Source: Lentisphaeria bacterium UBA1791 (lineage in GTDB: Bacteria > Verrucomicrobiota > Lentisphaeria > Victivallales > Victivallaceae). Taken from it: a stretch of DNA of 8,158 nucleotides. Made by a program: the position numbers and the translations under genes. Numbering within the stretch: the stretch's first letter is position 1; every line of letters starts with the position of its first letter. The notes under the pieces are model-generated. The model was not told the origin of the DNA. It saw only the letters and a list, made by a program, of their open reading frames with translations, and made no database searches. The stretch covers positions 1 through 8,158 of the forward strand of contig DCFZ01000015.1 in NCBI GenBank assembly GCA_002314455.1. The letters are read 5' to 3'. This document shows positions 1-8,155 of this stretch, piece after piece.

Positions 1-2
1 AG

Positions 3-54
3 ATGATCCGAATACATGCTGTCAATAAAAGCACAGCCTTCGCCTCCGGATCAT
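3..54. repeat. Nested inverted repeat at the left edge
   Basis: ATGATCCG (3-10) is perfectly complementary to CGGATCAT (47-54). Inside it, GCTGT (18-22) is complementary to ACAGC (33-37) across a 10-base loop. The sequence shows a possible two-tier stem-loop; its role is unknown, and the window edge hides what lies upstream. It is followed by low-complexity DNA in which TTTTTGAAAA occurs twice (79-88 and 97-106). No gene is supported in 1-103. Confidence 0.4.
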
Positions 55-103
55 TCTCCACTCATAAAGTAACGCATCTTTTTGAAAAGTCAAGTTTTTT
101 TGA

Positions 104-289
104 AAAATTTTTTTCGCCACCGCCCGCGTCCGGTATTCCCCTTCCGGACGAGGCGCATCACACCAACCAACGACGTCTCCGGTGGTTACCGACGACGAAA
201 AAAAGATCGCCGCGGCGATGAATCTCACCGATGAGGAATTCGCCAAGATCAAAAAGCAAATCCAGAAGAAGGAGTGCTGCAATGAATAA
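104..289 (+). pseudogene. Probable 3' remnant of an unknown gene
   Basis: The frame opens after a stop at 101-103 and closes with TAA at 287-289. Only its last part reads like protein: from about 185 it encodes a charged, helix-like tail containing TDDEKKIAAAMNLTDEEF and ending KKECCNE. Neither in-frame start (GTG 182, ATG 218) has a Shine-Dalgarno sequence, and the codons before 182 do not look coding. The simplest reading is the tail of a gene whose body has been lost. The TDDEKKIAAAMNLTDEEF pattern loosely recalls the C-terminal tails of Mu-like phage protease/scaffold proteins, but that is an impression from memory and the tail is too short to assign. A good ribosome binding site for the next frame lies inside its last codons. 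Confidence 0.3.
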
Positions 290-419
290 GTTCAACGGAA
301 CTCGCCCGCTCGCCCGGTACATCATCGCCACCGGCAGCGCTCCGTTTGAAGCTACGCGAAACGCCACGACAAAGGGAGCGTCAGTTGTAGAGAATGAGCA
401 ATATTTTATTTTTGCTTAA
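282..419 (+). CDS. Short hypothetical protein, 45 aa, possibly truncated
   Basis: The ATG at 282 is preceded by AAGGAG (269-274) with a 7-base gap, a strong ribosome binding site. The start overlaps the end of the upstream frame by 8 bases (ATGAATAA), a layout typical of translationally coupled genes. The product begins MNKFNGTRPLARYIIATGSA and is basic, with no clear membrane segment or known motif. Its last residues (ENEQYFIFA) come from an AT-rich stretch next to the hairpin-rich element that starts near 420, so the original 3' end may have been replaced. I do not recognise the protein. It could be an intact small gene, a truncated gene, or part of the adjacent repeat. Confidence 0.35.
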   Translation: MNKFNGTRPLARYIIATGSAPFEATRNATTKGASVVENEQYFIFA

Positions 420-600
420 CGCGTATGGACAGCGCAAGCGCTGTTCCCTCGGCCCCGTCGATATCGCGGCATCGCCGCGAGGCTGATCGTTTGCAGGGGG
501 TGTAGGCGACCGAGGGGATTCGTCTACGCTTCGCTCCGCCGTGGCAAGCGCAGGGGACAATTGACGTAAGCATACCGTATTGTTACGTTTGACCACACCC
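420..600. other. Hairpin-rich non-coding element, possible dispersed repeat
   Basis: This gene-free stretch is full of complementary segments. ACAGCGC/GCGCTGT (429-435/438-444) and TCGCGGC/GCCGCGA (464-470/474-480) are local hairpins. CCCTCGG (446-452) can pair with CCGAGGG (510-516) around the second hairpin. GTAGGCG (502-508) can pair with CGTCTAC (521-527) with one G-T pair, which would trap the CCGAGGG strand in its loop (pseudoknot or alternative folds). It ends with a near-palindrome (564-588). There is no adjacent T-run, so it is not a simple terminator. The 71-residue minus-strand frame across it (381-596) starts at GTG without a ribosome binding site and looks non-coding. The pattern suits an intergenic repeat or a structured RNA; the left boundary is uncertain and could be nearer 300-380. 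Confidence 0.4.
564..588. repeat. 25-base near-palindrome
   Basis: ACGTAA (564-569) mirrors TTACGT (583-588), and ATAC (572-575) mirrors GTAT (577-580), around a single central C at 576. Only the two intervening base pairs (570-571 against 581-582) fail to match, so 20 of 24 arm positions are complementary. It could be the end of the hairpin-rich element or a protein binding site. Confidence 0.55.
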
Positions 601-637
601 TTATTTTTTCCGACTTGTCCGACGAAACAACGTTTGC

Positions 638-1447
638 TTATTTCTTAAATCCGCGTTGTCTTGCGGCTTCGTAGAGCAATACGGTGGTGGCGGTGGAAAC
701 ATTGAGCGAGTCGATCTTGCCGAGCATAGGGATGACAACCGGCAGATCGGCTTGGGTCATCCAGAATTCGGTAAGACCGGTTTGTTCGGCGCCGACGATG
801 ATGGCGACGCCGCAGGTGAGATCGACGTCGGTATAGCGTTGATCGGTATGAGGAGTTGCCGCCAATGTCTTGATATGATTTTTGCGGAGCCACGCGAGTG
901 CTTCTTCGTTGGAGCATTCGGCGAGCGGCACGGAAAAAAGCGCGCCCGTACTGGCGCGGATGGCGTTGGGGTTGTAGATGTCGGTACCGCGTTCGCAGAG
1001 GATGAATCCGGTCGCGTTGACGGCGTCGGCGCTGCGGAGCATGGAGCCTAAATTGCCCGGCTTTTCTACGGTTTCGGCGACGAGGTAAAGGCCGTTGGGA
1101 TCGACGGGCAGATCTTCGAGGCGGTGATCCTTGACGCGAGCGACGGCGAGAAGTCCTTCCGGGCGGTCGCGGTAGGAAACTTTTTCCAGCAACTGCGGGG
1201 CGAGTTGCCGCACGAGGATGCCTTTTTTCGCCATCGTTTCCAACAGCGGATATTCATTGCTCCCGAGAAAATGTTCGGGCGAAAAGTAGCATTCGATGAT
1301 ATCCATGCCGTATTCGAGACCGCGGGTAAGTTCGCGGTAGCCTTCGAGGATGGTGAGTTTTTCGCGGTCGCGGTGGCGGCGGTCGCGCAGTTTGACGAGA
1401 TGTTTGACGGCGTCGTTGTGGGCGCTGGCGATGTATGTGTATTCCAT
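638..1447 (-). CDS. TrmH/SpoU-family RNA 2'-O-ribose methyltransferase
   Basis: The 269-residue product is a SPOUT-class enzyme that transfers a methyl group from S-adenosylmethionine to a ribose 2'-hydroxyl in rRNA or tRNA, in the cytoplasm. Residues about 1-110 form the N-terminal substrate-binding part (LTILEGYREL at 31-40), and about 118-269 the knotted catalytic domain. All three SpoU motifs are visible: EKPGNLGSMLRSADA (128-142, with Asn132 and Arg138), IVGAEQTGL (217-225, with Glu221), and a third at 239-260 containing SLNVSTA and ending LLYE. Length is normal for the family. I chose the ATG at 1447 because AGAAGGA lies 6 bases upstream of it; an in-frame GTG at 1465 would add six residues and absorb that site. 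The substrate (rRNA as in RlmB/TsnR, or tRNA as in TrmH) cannot be told from motifs. It is divergent from clpB, and no intrinsic terminator is evident downstream. Confidence 0.92.
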   Translation of the reverse strand: MEYTYIASAHNDAVKHLVKLRDRRHRDREKLTILEGYRELTRGLEYGMDIIECYFSPEHFLGSNEYPLLETMAKKGILVRQLAPQLLEKVSYRDRPEGLLAVARVKDHRLEDLPVDPNGLYLVAETVEKPGNLGSMLRSADAVNATGFILCERGTDIYNPNAIRASTGALFSVPLAECSNEEALAWLRKNHIKTLAATPHTDQRYTDVDLTCGVAIIVGAEQTGLTEFWMTQADLPVVIPMLGKIDSLNVSTATTVLLYEAARQRGFKK

Positions 1448-1471
1448 GCTGTGTCCTTCTGTCACAGGGGG

Positions 1472-1498
1472 TTGTCAATTTGTCGCACTAAATATACT
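1472..1498 (+). promoter_or_regulatory. Candidate clpB promoter
   Basis: TTGTCA (1472-1477) and TATACT (1493-1498) are good boxes, but the 15-base spacer is shorter than ideal. The -10 overlaps the -10 of the divergent methyltransferase promoter. I see no HrcA-type CIRCE repeat, no HspR-type repeat and no convincing heat-shock sigma32 box between 1448 and 1589, so how clpB responds to stress is not evident. Confidence 0.3.
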
Positions 1499-1520
1499 CC
1501 CTTTCAGGATGGTTTGTCAA
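1491..1520 (-). promoter_or_regulatory. Sigma70-type promoter of the methyltransferase gene
   Basis: On the minus strand TTGACA (complement of 1515-1520) is followed after 18 bases by TATATT (complement of 1491-1496). The -35 box is perfect and the -10 box is close to consensus. Transcription would start near 1484, about 37 bases before the chosen ATG. Confidence 0.6.
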
Positions 1521-1576
1521 ATAAAAATTGCTGGTATGCGCAATGCTTATGGAAAAGCGAAAGGCAAAACAAAAAC

Positions 1577-1582
1577 AGGAGG
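1577..1582 (+). promoter_or_regulatory. clpB ribosome binding site
   Basis: AGGAGG, 7 bases before the ATG at 1590, is a consensus Shine-Dalgarno. It fixes the clpB start: the open frame continues upstream to 1350, but that part runs through the divergent gene and does not resemble ClpB. Confidence 0.9.
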
Positions 1583-1589
1583 TGCCGTT

Positions 1590-4166
<2,577 letters not shown>

Positions 4167-4176
4167 GCTGCATCCA

Positions 4177-4200
4177 AGGGGCGGCGTTCACGCCGCCCCT
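4177..4200 (+). terminator. Hairpin terminator after clpB
   Basis: A perfect 10-base-pair stem (AGGGGCGGCG/CGCCGCCCCT) with a TTCA loop lies 10 bases after the clpB stop. What follows is a CT-rich tract, not a pure T-run, so termination may be less efficient than a canonical intrinsic site. Confidence 0.65.
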
Positions 4201-4270
4201 CTCTCATCTCTCTCTTAAAACTGTCGTTTTTTGTTTATTTTTTCATTGATTTTGTCGAAAAATATACAAA

Positions 4271-4335
4271 AACGCCCTTTTATCTTGATGGAAAAAGTGC
4301 TATATTATGTATCAAGATTGTTTAACGTGGGCGTT
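4271..4335 (+). promoter_or_regulatory. pckG promoter region with nested inverted repeats
   Basis: An extended -10 element is visible: TG (4298-4299), one base, then TATATT (4301-4306). The -35 match is poor at either candidate (TTTTAT 4278, TTGATG 4285), suggesting dependence on the extended -10 or an activator. The -10 is framed by two nested perfect inverted repeats: ATCTTGAT/ATCAAGAT (4282-4289/4311-4318) and AACGCCC/GGGCGTT (4271-4277/4329-4335). The inner pair is placed where a repressor or activator could bind across the start site. No regulator is identified. Confidence 0.5.
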
Positions 4336-4354
4336 CGATGAAAGACGATCGCCC
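4329..4354 (+). promoter_or_regulatory. Hairpin in the pckG 5' leader
   Basis: GGGCG (4329-4333) pairs with CGCCC (4350-4354). After one mismatch, TCG (4335-4337) pairs with CGA (4346-4348), leaving an 8-base loop. It lies just before the ribosome binding site AAAGGA (4365-4370), so it could influence translation or mRNA stability. The GGGCG strand is also the right arm of the outer promoter repeat. Confidence 0.4.
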
Positions 4355-4377
4355 CAACCAACATAAAGGAAAGAACG

Positions 4378-6219
4378 ATGACGAAACAACTCAATGCGGT
4401 GCCGACCACCAACGCGGCGCTGGTCAAGTGGGTCAACGAGTGGGTCGCGATCTGCGAACCCGATGCCGTTTACTGGTGTGACGGCAGCAAGGCCGAGTAC
4501 GACCGTCTCTGCAACGAACTGGTCGACAGCGGTCTCGCGATCCGCCTCAACCCGGCGAAGCGCCCCAACAGCTTGCTTTTCCGCTCGGATCCCTCCGACG
4601 TGGCGCGCGTTGAAGCGCGTACTTTTATCGCCAGCGAGAAGCAGGAAGATGCGGGCCCGACCAACAACTGGATCGACCCCAAGGAATTGAAAAAGACCAT
4701 GCTCGGCCTCTACAAGGGTTGCATGCACGGCCGCACGATGTACGTGATCCCCTTCTCGATGGGGCCCGTCGGCAGCCCGATCGCCAAGATCGGCGTTGAG
4801 ATCACCGATAGCGCGTACGTCGTCATCAATATGGAAGTGATGACCCGCGTCGGCACCAAGGTGCTCGAAGTGCTCGGCAACGGCGAATTCGTTCCCTGCG
4901 TCCACTCGGTCGGCAAGCCGCTCGAAAACGGCGCTGCCGACAACGGCGTCTGGCCCTGCGCTCCGATCGAAAAGAAATACATCGCGCAGTTCCCCGAGAC
5001 CCGCGAAATCTGGTCGTTCGGTTCCGGTTACGGCGGCAATGCGCTGCTCGGCAAGAAGTGCCTCGCGTTGCGTATCGCGACTGTCCAGGCGCGTGACGAG
5101 GGCTGGATGGCGGAGCACATGCTCATTCTGAAACTGACCAACCCCAAGGGCGAAGTCAAGTACGTCACCGGCGCTTTCCCGTCGGCGTGCGGCAAGACCA
5201 ACCTCGCGATGTTGATTCCGACGCTCCCCGGCTGGAAGGTCGAAACCGTCGGCGACGATATTGCGTGGATGAAGTTCGACAAAGAGGGCCACTTGCGCGC
5301 CATCAACCCCGAAGCCGGTTTCTTCGGCGTCGCGCCCGGCACCAGTATGAAGTCCAACAAGAACGCGATGCTTTCCTGCGCGAAAGACACCATCTTCACC
5401 AACGTCGCGCTCACCGATGACGGCGATGTCTGGTGGGAAGGCATCGGCTACGACGCCCCCGCTCACCTGATCGACTGGAAGGGCAACGACTGGAAGCCCG
5501 GTCAGGTCGACGCCGACGGCAAACCCGTCAAGGCGGCGCACCCCAACGCCCGTTTCACCGCCCGCGCCTGCAACTGCCCGGCGATCGCCGCCGAGTGGGA
5601 AGATCCGCAGGGCGTGCCGGTTTCCGCGTTCCTCTTCGGCGGACGCCGTCCCAGCACGCTGCCGCTCGTCTATCAGTCCAAGGACTGGGAGCACGGCGTT
5701 TTCATCGGTTCCACGGTCGGCAGTGAAGTCACCGCCGCCGCGCTCGACGTCAAGGCGGGCACCGTCCGCCGCGATCCTTTCGCCATGTTGCCCTTCTGCG
5801 GCTATCATATGGGCGATTACTTCCAGCACTGGCTCGACATCGGCAAAGCGGGCGCCGCGCAGGGCAATCTGCCCAAGATTTTCTGCGTCAACTGGTTCCG
5901 CAAGAGCGCCGAAGGCAAATTCATGTGGCCCGGCTTTGGCGACAACAGCCGCGTGCTCGCGTGGGTTTTCGCCCGTTGCTCCGGCGAGGGTGAATATCGC
6001 GACACCGCGATCGGCTATATGCCGACCGAGGCGGCGATCGACCTCAAGGGCATCGAGGACGAAGTCAGCGCCGACGACCTCAAGGAATTGCTCAAGGTCG
6101 ACGTCGAGGGCTGGAAAAAGGAACTCGCGATGATCGACGAGCACTACGCGAAATTCGGCAGCCATCTGCCGGAAGCGCTCAAGAAACAGCTCGCCGCGCT
6201 CAAGGCGCGTTTGGCGTAA
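4378..6219 (+). CDS. pckG: Phosphoenolpyruvate carboxykinase (GTP)
   Basis: This cytosolic enzyme interconverts oxaloacetate plus GTP with phosphoenolpyruvate, CO2 and GDP. It is the entry step of gluconeogenesis, or in fermenters a CO2-fixing route to oxaloacetate. The 613 residues are the normal length of the GTP family, which is unrelated in overall sequence to the ATP-type PckA. Visible sites: substrate-binding Arg77 (DVARVEAR); SFGSGYGGN (213-221); metal ligands Lys227, His247 (AEHML) and Asp294 (VGDDIAWM); the GTP-family P-loop FPSACGKTN (267-275) with the reactive Cys271, Lys273 and Thr274; RRPSTLP (423-429); the mobile lid region about 448-470; and NWFRK (505-509) with the guanine pocket around 517-531. 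The start is supported by AAAGGA 7 bases upstream. It is flanked by hairpins, so it is probably transcribed alone. Confidence 0.98.
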   Translation: MTKQLNAVPTTNAALVKWVNEWVAICEPDAVYWCDGSKAEYDRLCNELVDSGLAIRLNPAKRPNSLLFRSDPSDVARVEARTFIASEKQEDAGPTNNWIDPKELKKTMLGLYKGCMHGRTMYVIPFSMGPVGSPIAKIGVEITDSAYVVINMEVMTRVGTKVLEVLGNGEFVPCVHSVGKPLENGAADNGVWPCAPIEKKYIAQFPETREIWSFGSGYGGNALLGKKCLALRIATVQARDEGWMAEHMLILKLTNPKGEVKYVTGAFPSACGKTNLAMLIPTLPGWKVETVGDDIAWMKFDKEGHLRAINPEAGFFGVAPGTSMKSNKNAMLSCAKDTIFTNVALTDDGDVWWEGIGYDAPAHLIDWKGNDWKPGQVDADGKPVKAAHPNARFTARACNCPAIAAEWEDPQGVPVSAFLFGGRRPSTLPLVYQSKDWEHGVFIGSTVGSEVTAAALDVKAGTVRRDPFAMLPFCGYHMGDYFQHWLDIGKAGAAQGNLPKIFCVNWFRKSAEGKFMWPGFGDNSRVLAWVFARCSGEGEYRDTAIGYMPTEAAIDLKGIEDEVSADDLKELLKVDVEGWKKELAMIDEHYAKFGSHLPEALKKQLAALKARLA

Positions 6220-6240
6220 GTTTCACGCGTTGATCCCGAA

Positions 6241-6276
6241 AGGGCCGTTGCGAATTTTCGCGACGGCTCTTTTTTT
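6241..6276 (+). terminator. Strong intrinsic terminator after pckG
   Basis: Twelve consecutive pairs (6242-6253 with 6258-6269, two of them G-T) close an AATT loop, and seven T residues (6270-6276) follow at once. It lies 21 bases after the pckG stop and separates pckG from the KDPG aldolase operon. Confidence 0.88.
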
Positions 6277-6335
6277 GACGCGATCAGGAAAGCACGTATC
6301 GCACGGGGCAATCCGCGCGCGAGTGAAAACAACGT

Positions 6336-6364
6336 TTGCTTTTTGTTGCTCTTTGTAGTATATT
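6336..6364 (+). promoter_or_regulatory. Promoter of the KDPG aldolase-kinase operon
   Basis: TTGCTT (6336-6341), a 17-base spacer and TATATT (6359-6364) make a good sigma70-type promoter. The transcript would start near 6371, giving a leader of about 33 bases with AAGGAG (6390-6395) 8 bases before the ATG at 6404. Confidence 0.65.
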
Positions 6365-6368
6365 ACAA
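6353..6368. promoter_or_regulatory. Operator-like palindrome over the -10 box
   Basis: TTGTA (6353-6357) and TACAA (6364-6368) are perfect inverted half-sites around GTATAT. Of eight base pairs across the centre only 6358/6363 mismatches. The site covers the whole -10 box, so a bound dimer would block RNA polymerase. TTGTA/TACAA half-sites are compatible with GntR-type regulators of sugar-acid genes, but the assignment is inference. Confidence 0.45.
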
Positions 6369-6403
6369 CACGCTTTACACCTAACTTATAAGGAGATGAA
6401 ATT

Positions 6404-7015
6404 ATGACGCTCGTGGAACAACTGGAAAAAATCAAAATCGTGCCGGTATTGGTGCTCAATTCTTTGGAAGAGGGTATGGCGGTTTGCACGGACTTGTACA
6501 ACAACGGTTTGTGTGCGGCTGAAATCACCTTTCGCACGAGCGCGGCGGAAGCTGTGATCCGCGAAGCGAGCAAGCGTTTCCCCGATATGATCATCGGCGC
6601 GGGCACGGTGCTCAACGTCGCCGACTTGCACCGCGCATTTGACGCGGGGGCGAAATTCGCAGTGGCGCCGGGCTTCAACCCGACCGTCGTCAAAGAAGCG
6701 GTCAAGTGCGGTTTCGACTTCGCGCCGGGCGTTTGCACGCCGAGCGAAGCGGAGCAGGCGATGGAGCTCGGCTGCAAGTTCCTCAAGTTCTTCCCGGCGG
6801 AAGCCGCGGGCGGCACCGCGATGCTGAAATCGCTGATTGCCCCCTACAAGCACCTCGGAATCCGCTTTATGCCGACGGGCGGCGTCAAACCCGCGAACGT
6901 CGAGAGCTATCTCGAGATCCCCGAAGTCGCCGCGGTCGGCGGCACCTGGCTCAATAAGTGCCCCGTCGAAACCATCCGCGCCGCCGCCGAAATCGCCAAG
7001 AAATACGCGAAATAA
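6404..7015 (+). CDS. eda: 2-dehydro-3-deoxy-phosphogluconate (KDPG) aldolase
   Basis: This cytoplasmic class I aldolase splits KDPG into pyruvate and glyceraldehyde 3-phosphate, the last step shared by the Entner-Doudoroff pathway and uronate breakdown; some members also cleave 4-hydroxy-2-oxoglutarate. The 203 residues form a single TIM-barrel domain of usual length. Family sites: EITFRT (40-45, with Glu40 and Arg44), GAGTVLN (65-71), PGFNPT (89-94), the Schiff-base lysine Lys128 in FLKFFPAE (126-133), TGGV (158-161) for phosphate binding, and GGTWL (179-183), where E. coli Eda has Ser instead of Thr. A strong ribosome binding site (AAGGAG, 8-base spacing) supports the start. It is first in a two-gene operon; the kinase that would make its substrate begins 16 bases after its stop. 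Confidence 0.96.
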   Translation: MTLVEQLEKIKIVPVLVLNSLEEGMAVCTDLYNNGLCAAEITFRTSAAEAVIREASKRFPDMIIGAGTVLNVADLHRAFDAGAKFAVAPGFNPTVVKEAVKCGFDFAPGVCTPSEAEQAMELGCKFLKFFPAEAAGGTAMLKSLIAPYKHLGIRFMPTGGVKPANVESYLEIPEVAAVGGTWLNKCPVETIRAAAEIAKKYAK

Positions 7016-7031
7016 GATAAGGAAAATCATC

Positions 7032-8126
7032 ATGGGTCTCCAATATTTGCCCGCTGAAGAGTGCCGTTACGATATCCTCTCGCTCGGCGAGATTATGCTC
7101 CGCCTTGATCCCGGTGCCGGACGCATTCACACCGCCCGCACTTTTACCGCATGGGAAGGCGGCGGCGAATACAACGTCGCGCGCGGTTTGCGCCGCTGTT
7201 TCGGTCTGCGTGCCGCCGTCGTCACCGCCTTTGCCGACAACCCCGTCGGCAGACTGGTCGAAGATTTTATTCTTCAAGGCGGCGTCGATACGAGTCTTAT
7301 CAAGTGGGTGCCCTATGACGGCATCGGCAGAAGTGTCCGCAACGGTCTTAACTTCACCGAACGCGGTTTCGGCATCCGCGGCGCGGTCGGTTGCTCCGAT
7401 CGCGGCAACACCGCCGTTTCGCAACTCAAAGCAGGCGATATCGACTGGGATTACATTTTCGGTAAACTCAAAGTTCGCCACTTCCACACCGGCGGCATTT
7501 TCGCCGCGTTGAGCGACACCACCCCCGGCGTCGTCATCGAAGCCCTCAAGGCCGCCAAGAAATACGGCACCGTCACAAGTTACGACCTTAACTACCGCCC
7601 GAGCCTCTGGAAAAGCATTGGCGGTCTGGAACGCGCCCGCGAAGTCAACCGCGAAATGGCGAAATATGTCGACGTGATGATCGGAAATGAAGAGGATTTT
7701 ACCGCTTGTCTCGGCTTCGAGGTCGAGGGCGTCGATAAGAGCCTTTCCAACATTAAGGTCGAAAGCTTCAAGAAAATGATCGGCAACGTCGTCAAGGCGT
7801 ATCCCTTTAAGGTTGTTGCCAATACACTCCGCACCGTTAAGACCGCGACCGTCAACGACTGGGGCGCGATCGCGTGGCAGGATGGCGAATTCTTTGAAGC
7901 AACTTATCGCCCCGGTCTGGAAATTTTTGACCGCGTCGGCGGCGGCGACAGCTTCGCTTCCGGTTTGATCTACGGTCTGTTGAAAACCGGCAAGGCTTCC
8001 GTCGCTGTTGAATATGGCGCCGCTCACGGCGCCTTGGCGATGACAACCCCCGGCGATACGTCGATGGCACGGTTGTCGGAAGTCGAAAAACTTATCGGCG
8101 GCGGTTCCGCGCGCGTCGAACGCTAA
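7032..8126 (+). CDS. kdgK: PfkB-family sugar kinase, probable 2-dehydro-3-deoxygluconokinase
   Basis: It is predicted to phosphorylate 2-keto-3-deoxygluconate (KDG) with ATP, giving the KDPG used by the upstream aldolase. The 364-residue ribokinase-fold protein shows an N-terminal strand DILSLGEIMLRLDPG (14-28), the substrate-side glycine motif GGGEYNVARG (43-52), DLNYRP (185-190), GNEEDF (218-223), and the PfkB signature DRVGGGDSFASG (300-311) with catalytic base Asp306 and the GGGD anion hole. It is somewhat longer than many bacterial KDG kinases (about 310-340 residues as I recall), with extra sequence around 110-140 and 225-250. I chose the ATG at 7032 because AAGGA (7019-7023) precedes it by 8 bases; the frame upstream runs through the aldolase gene. 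PfkB kinases are hard to assign by sequence: the aldolase partner argues for KDG, while fructose or another sugar acid remains possible. Confidence 0.85.
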   Translation: MGLQYLPAEECRYDILSLGEIMLRLDPGAGRIHTARTFTAWEGGGEYNVARGLRRCFGLRAAVVTAFADNPVGRLVEDFILQGGVDTSLIKWVPYDGIGRSVRNGLNFTERGFGIRGAVGCSDRGNTAVSQLKAGDIDWDYIFGKLKVRHFHTGGIFAALSDTTPGVVIEALKAAKKYGTVTSYDLNYRPSLWKSIGGLERAREVNREMAKYVDVMIGNEEDFTACLGFEVEGVDKSLSNIKVESFKKMIGNVVKAYPFKVVANTLRTVKTATVNDWGAIAWQDGEFFEATYRPGLEIFDRVGGGDSFASGLIYGLLKTGKASVAVEYGAAHGALAMTTPGDTSMARLSEVEKLIGGGSARVER

Positions 8127-8127
8127 C

Positions 8128-8155
8128 AAAAAAATAACGGTGCGCAAGCACCTTA
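8128..8155 (-). terminator. Hairpin with T-run on the minus strand
   Basis: GGTGC/GCACC (8139-8143/8148-8152) closes a GCAA loop, and TAA/TTA can extend the stem if C8138 bulges. On the plus strand an A-run (8128-8134) precedes the stem, so on the minus strand the stem is followed, after a few bases, by seven T. This suits a terminator for a convergent gene beyond the window. It may also end the kinase transcript, but the bases after 8158 are not visible. Confidence 0.4.

Noticed and set aside
381..596. 71-codon minus-strand frame through the hairpin-rich element
   Set aside because: It starts at GTG with no Shine-Dalgarno, its Pro/Arg/Ser-rich product is low in information, and it runs through DNA better explained by base-pairing structure.
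1350..1589. 80-residue N-terminal extension of clpB
   Set aside because: It overlaps the divergent methyltransferase gene and its promoter and does not resemble a Clp N-domain. The consensus AGGAGG before the ATG at 1590 gives a protein of standard ClpB length.
1448..1589. CIRCE (HrcA) operator upstream of clpB
   Set aside because: I searched for TTAGCACTC/GAGTGCTAA half-sites; only a fragmentary resemblance (GCACTAA at 1485-1491) is present, with no matching partner.
4338..4482. Upstream out-of-frame ORF starting in the pckG leader and overlapping the pckG start
   Set aside because: Its ATG lies in the hairpin loop with no ribosome binding site; the overlap with pckG looks incidental.
4312..6165. 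617-codon open frame antisense to pckG
   Set aside because: Same cause: a mirror of a highly conserved PEP carboxykinase gene, with composition (long runs of Asp, Val, Arg, Gly) typical of antisense frames.
6951..8147. 398-codon open frame antisense to the sugar kinase
   Set aside because: The sense strand carries every PfkB motif in frame with a good start site; the antisense frame has no motif or start signal.
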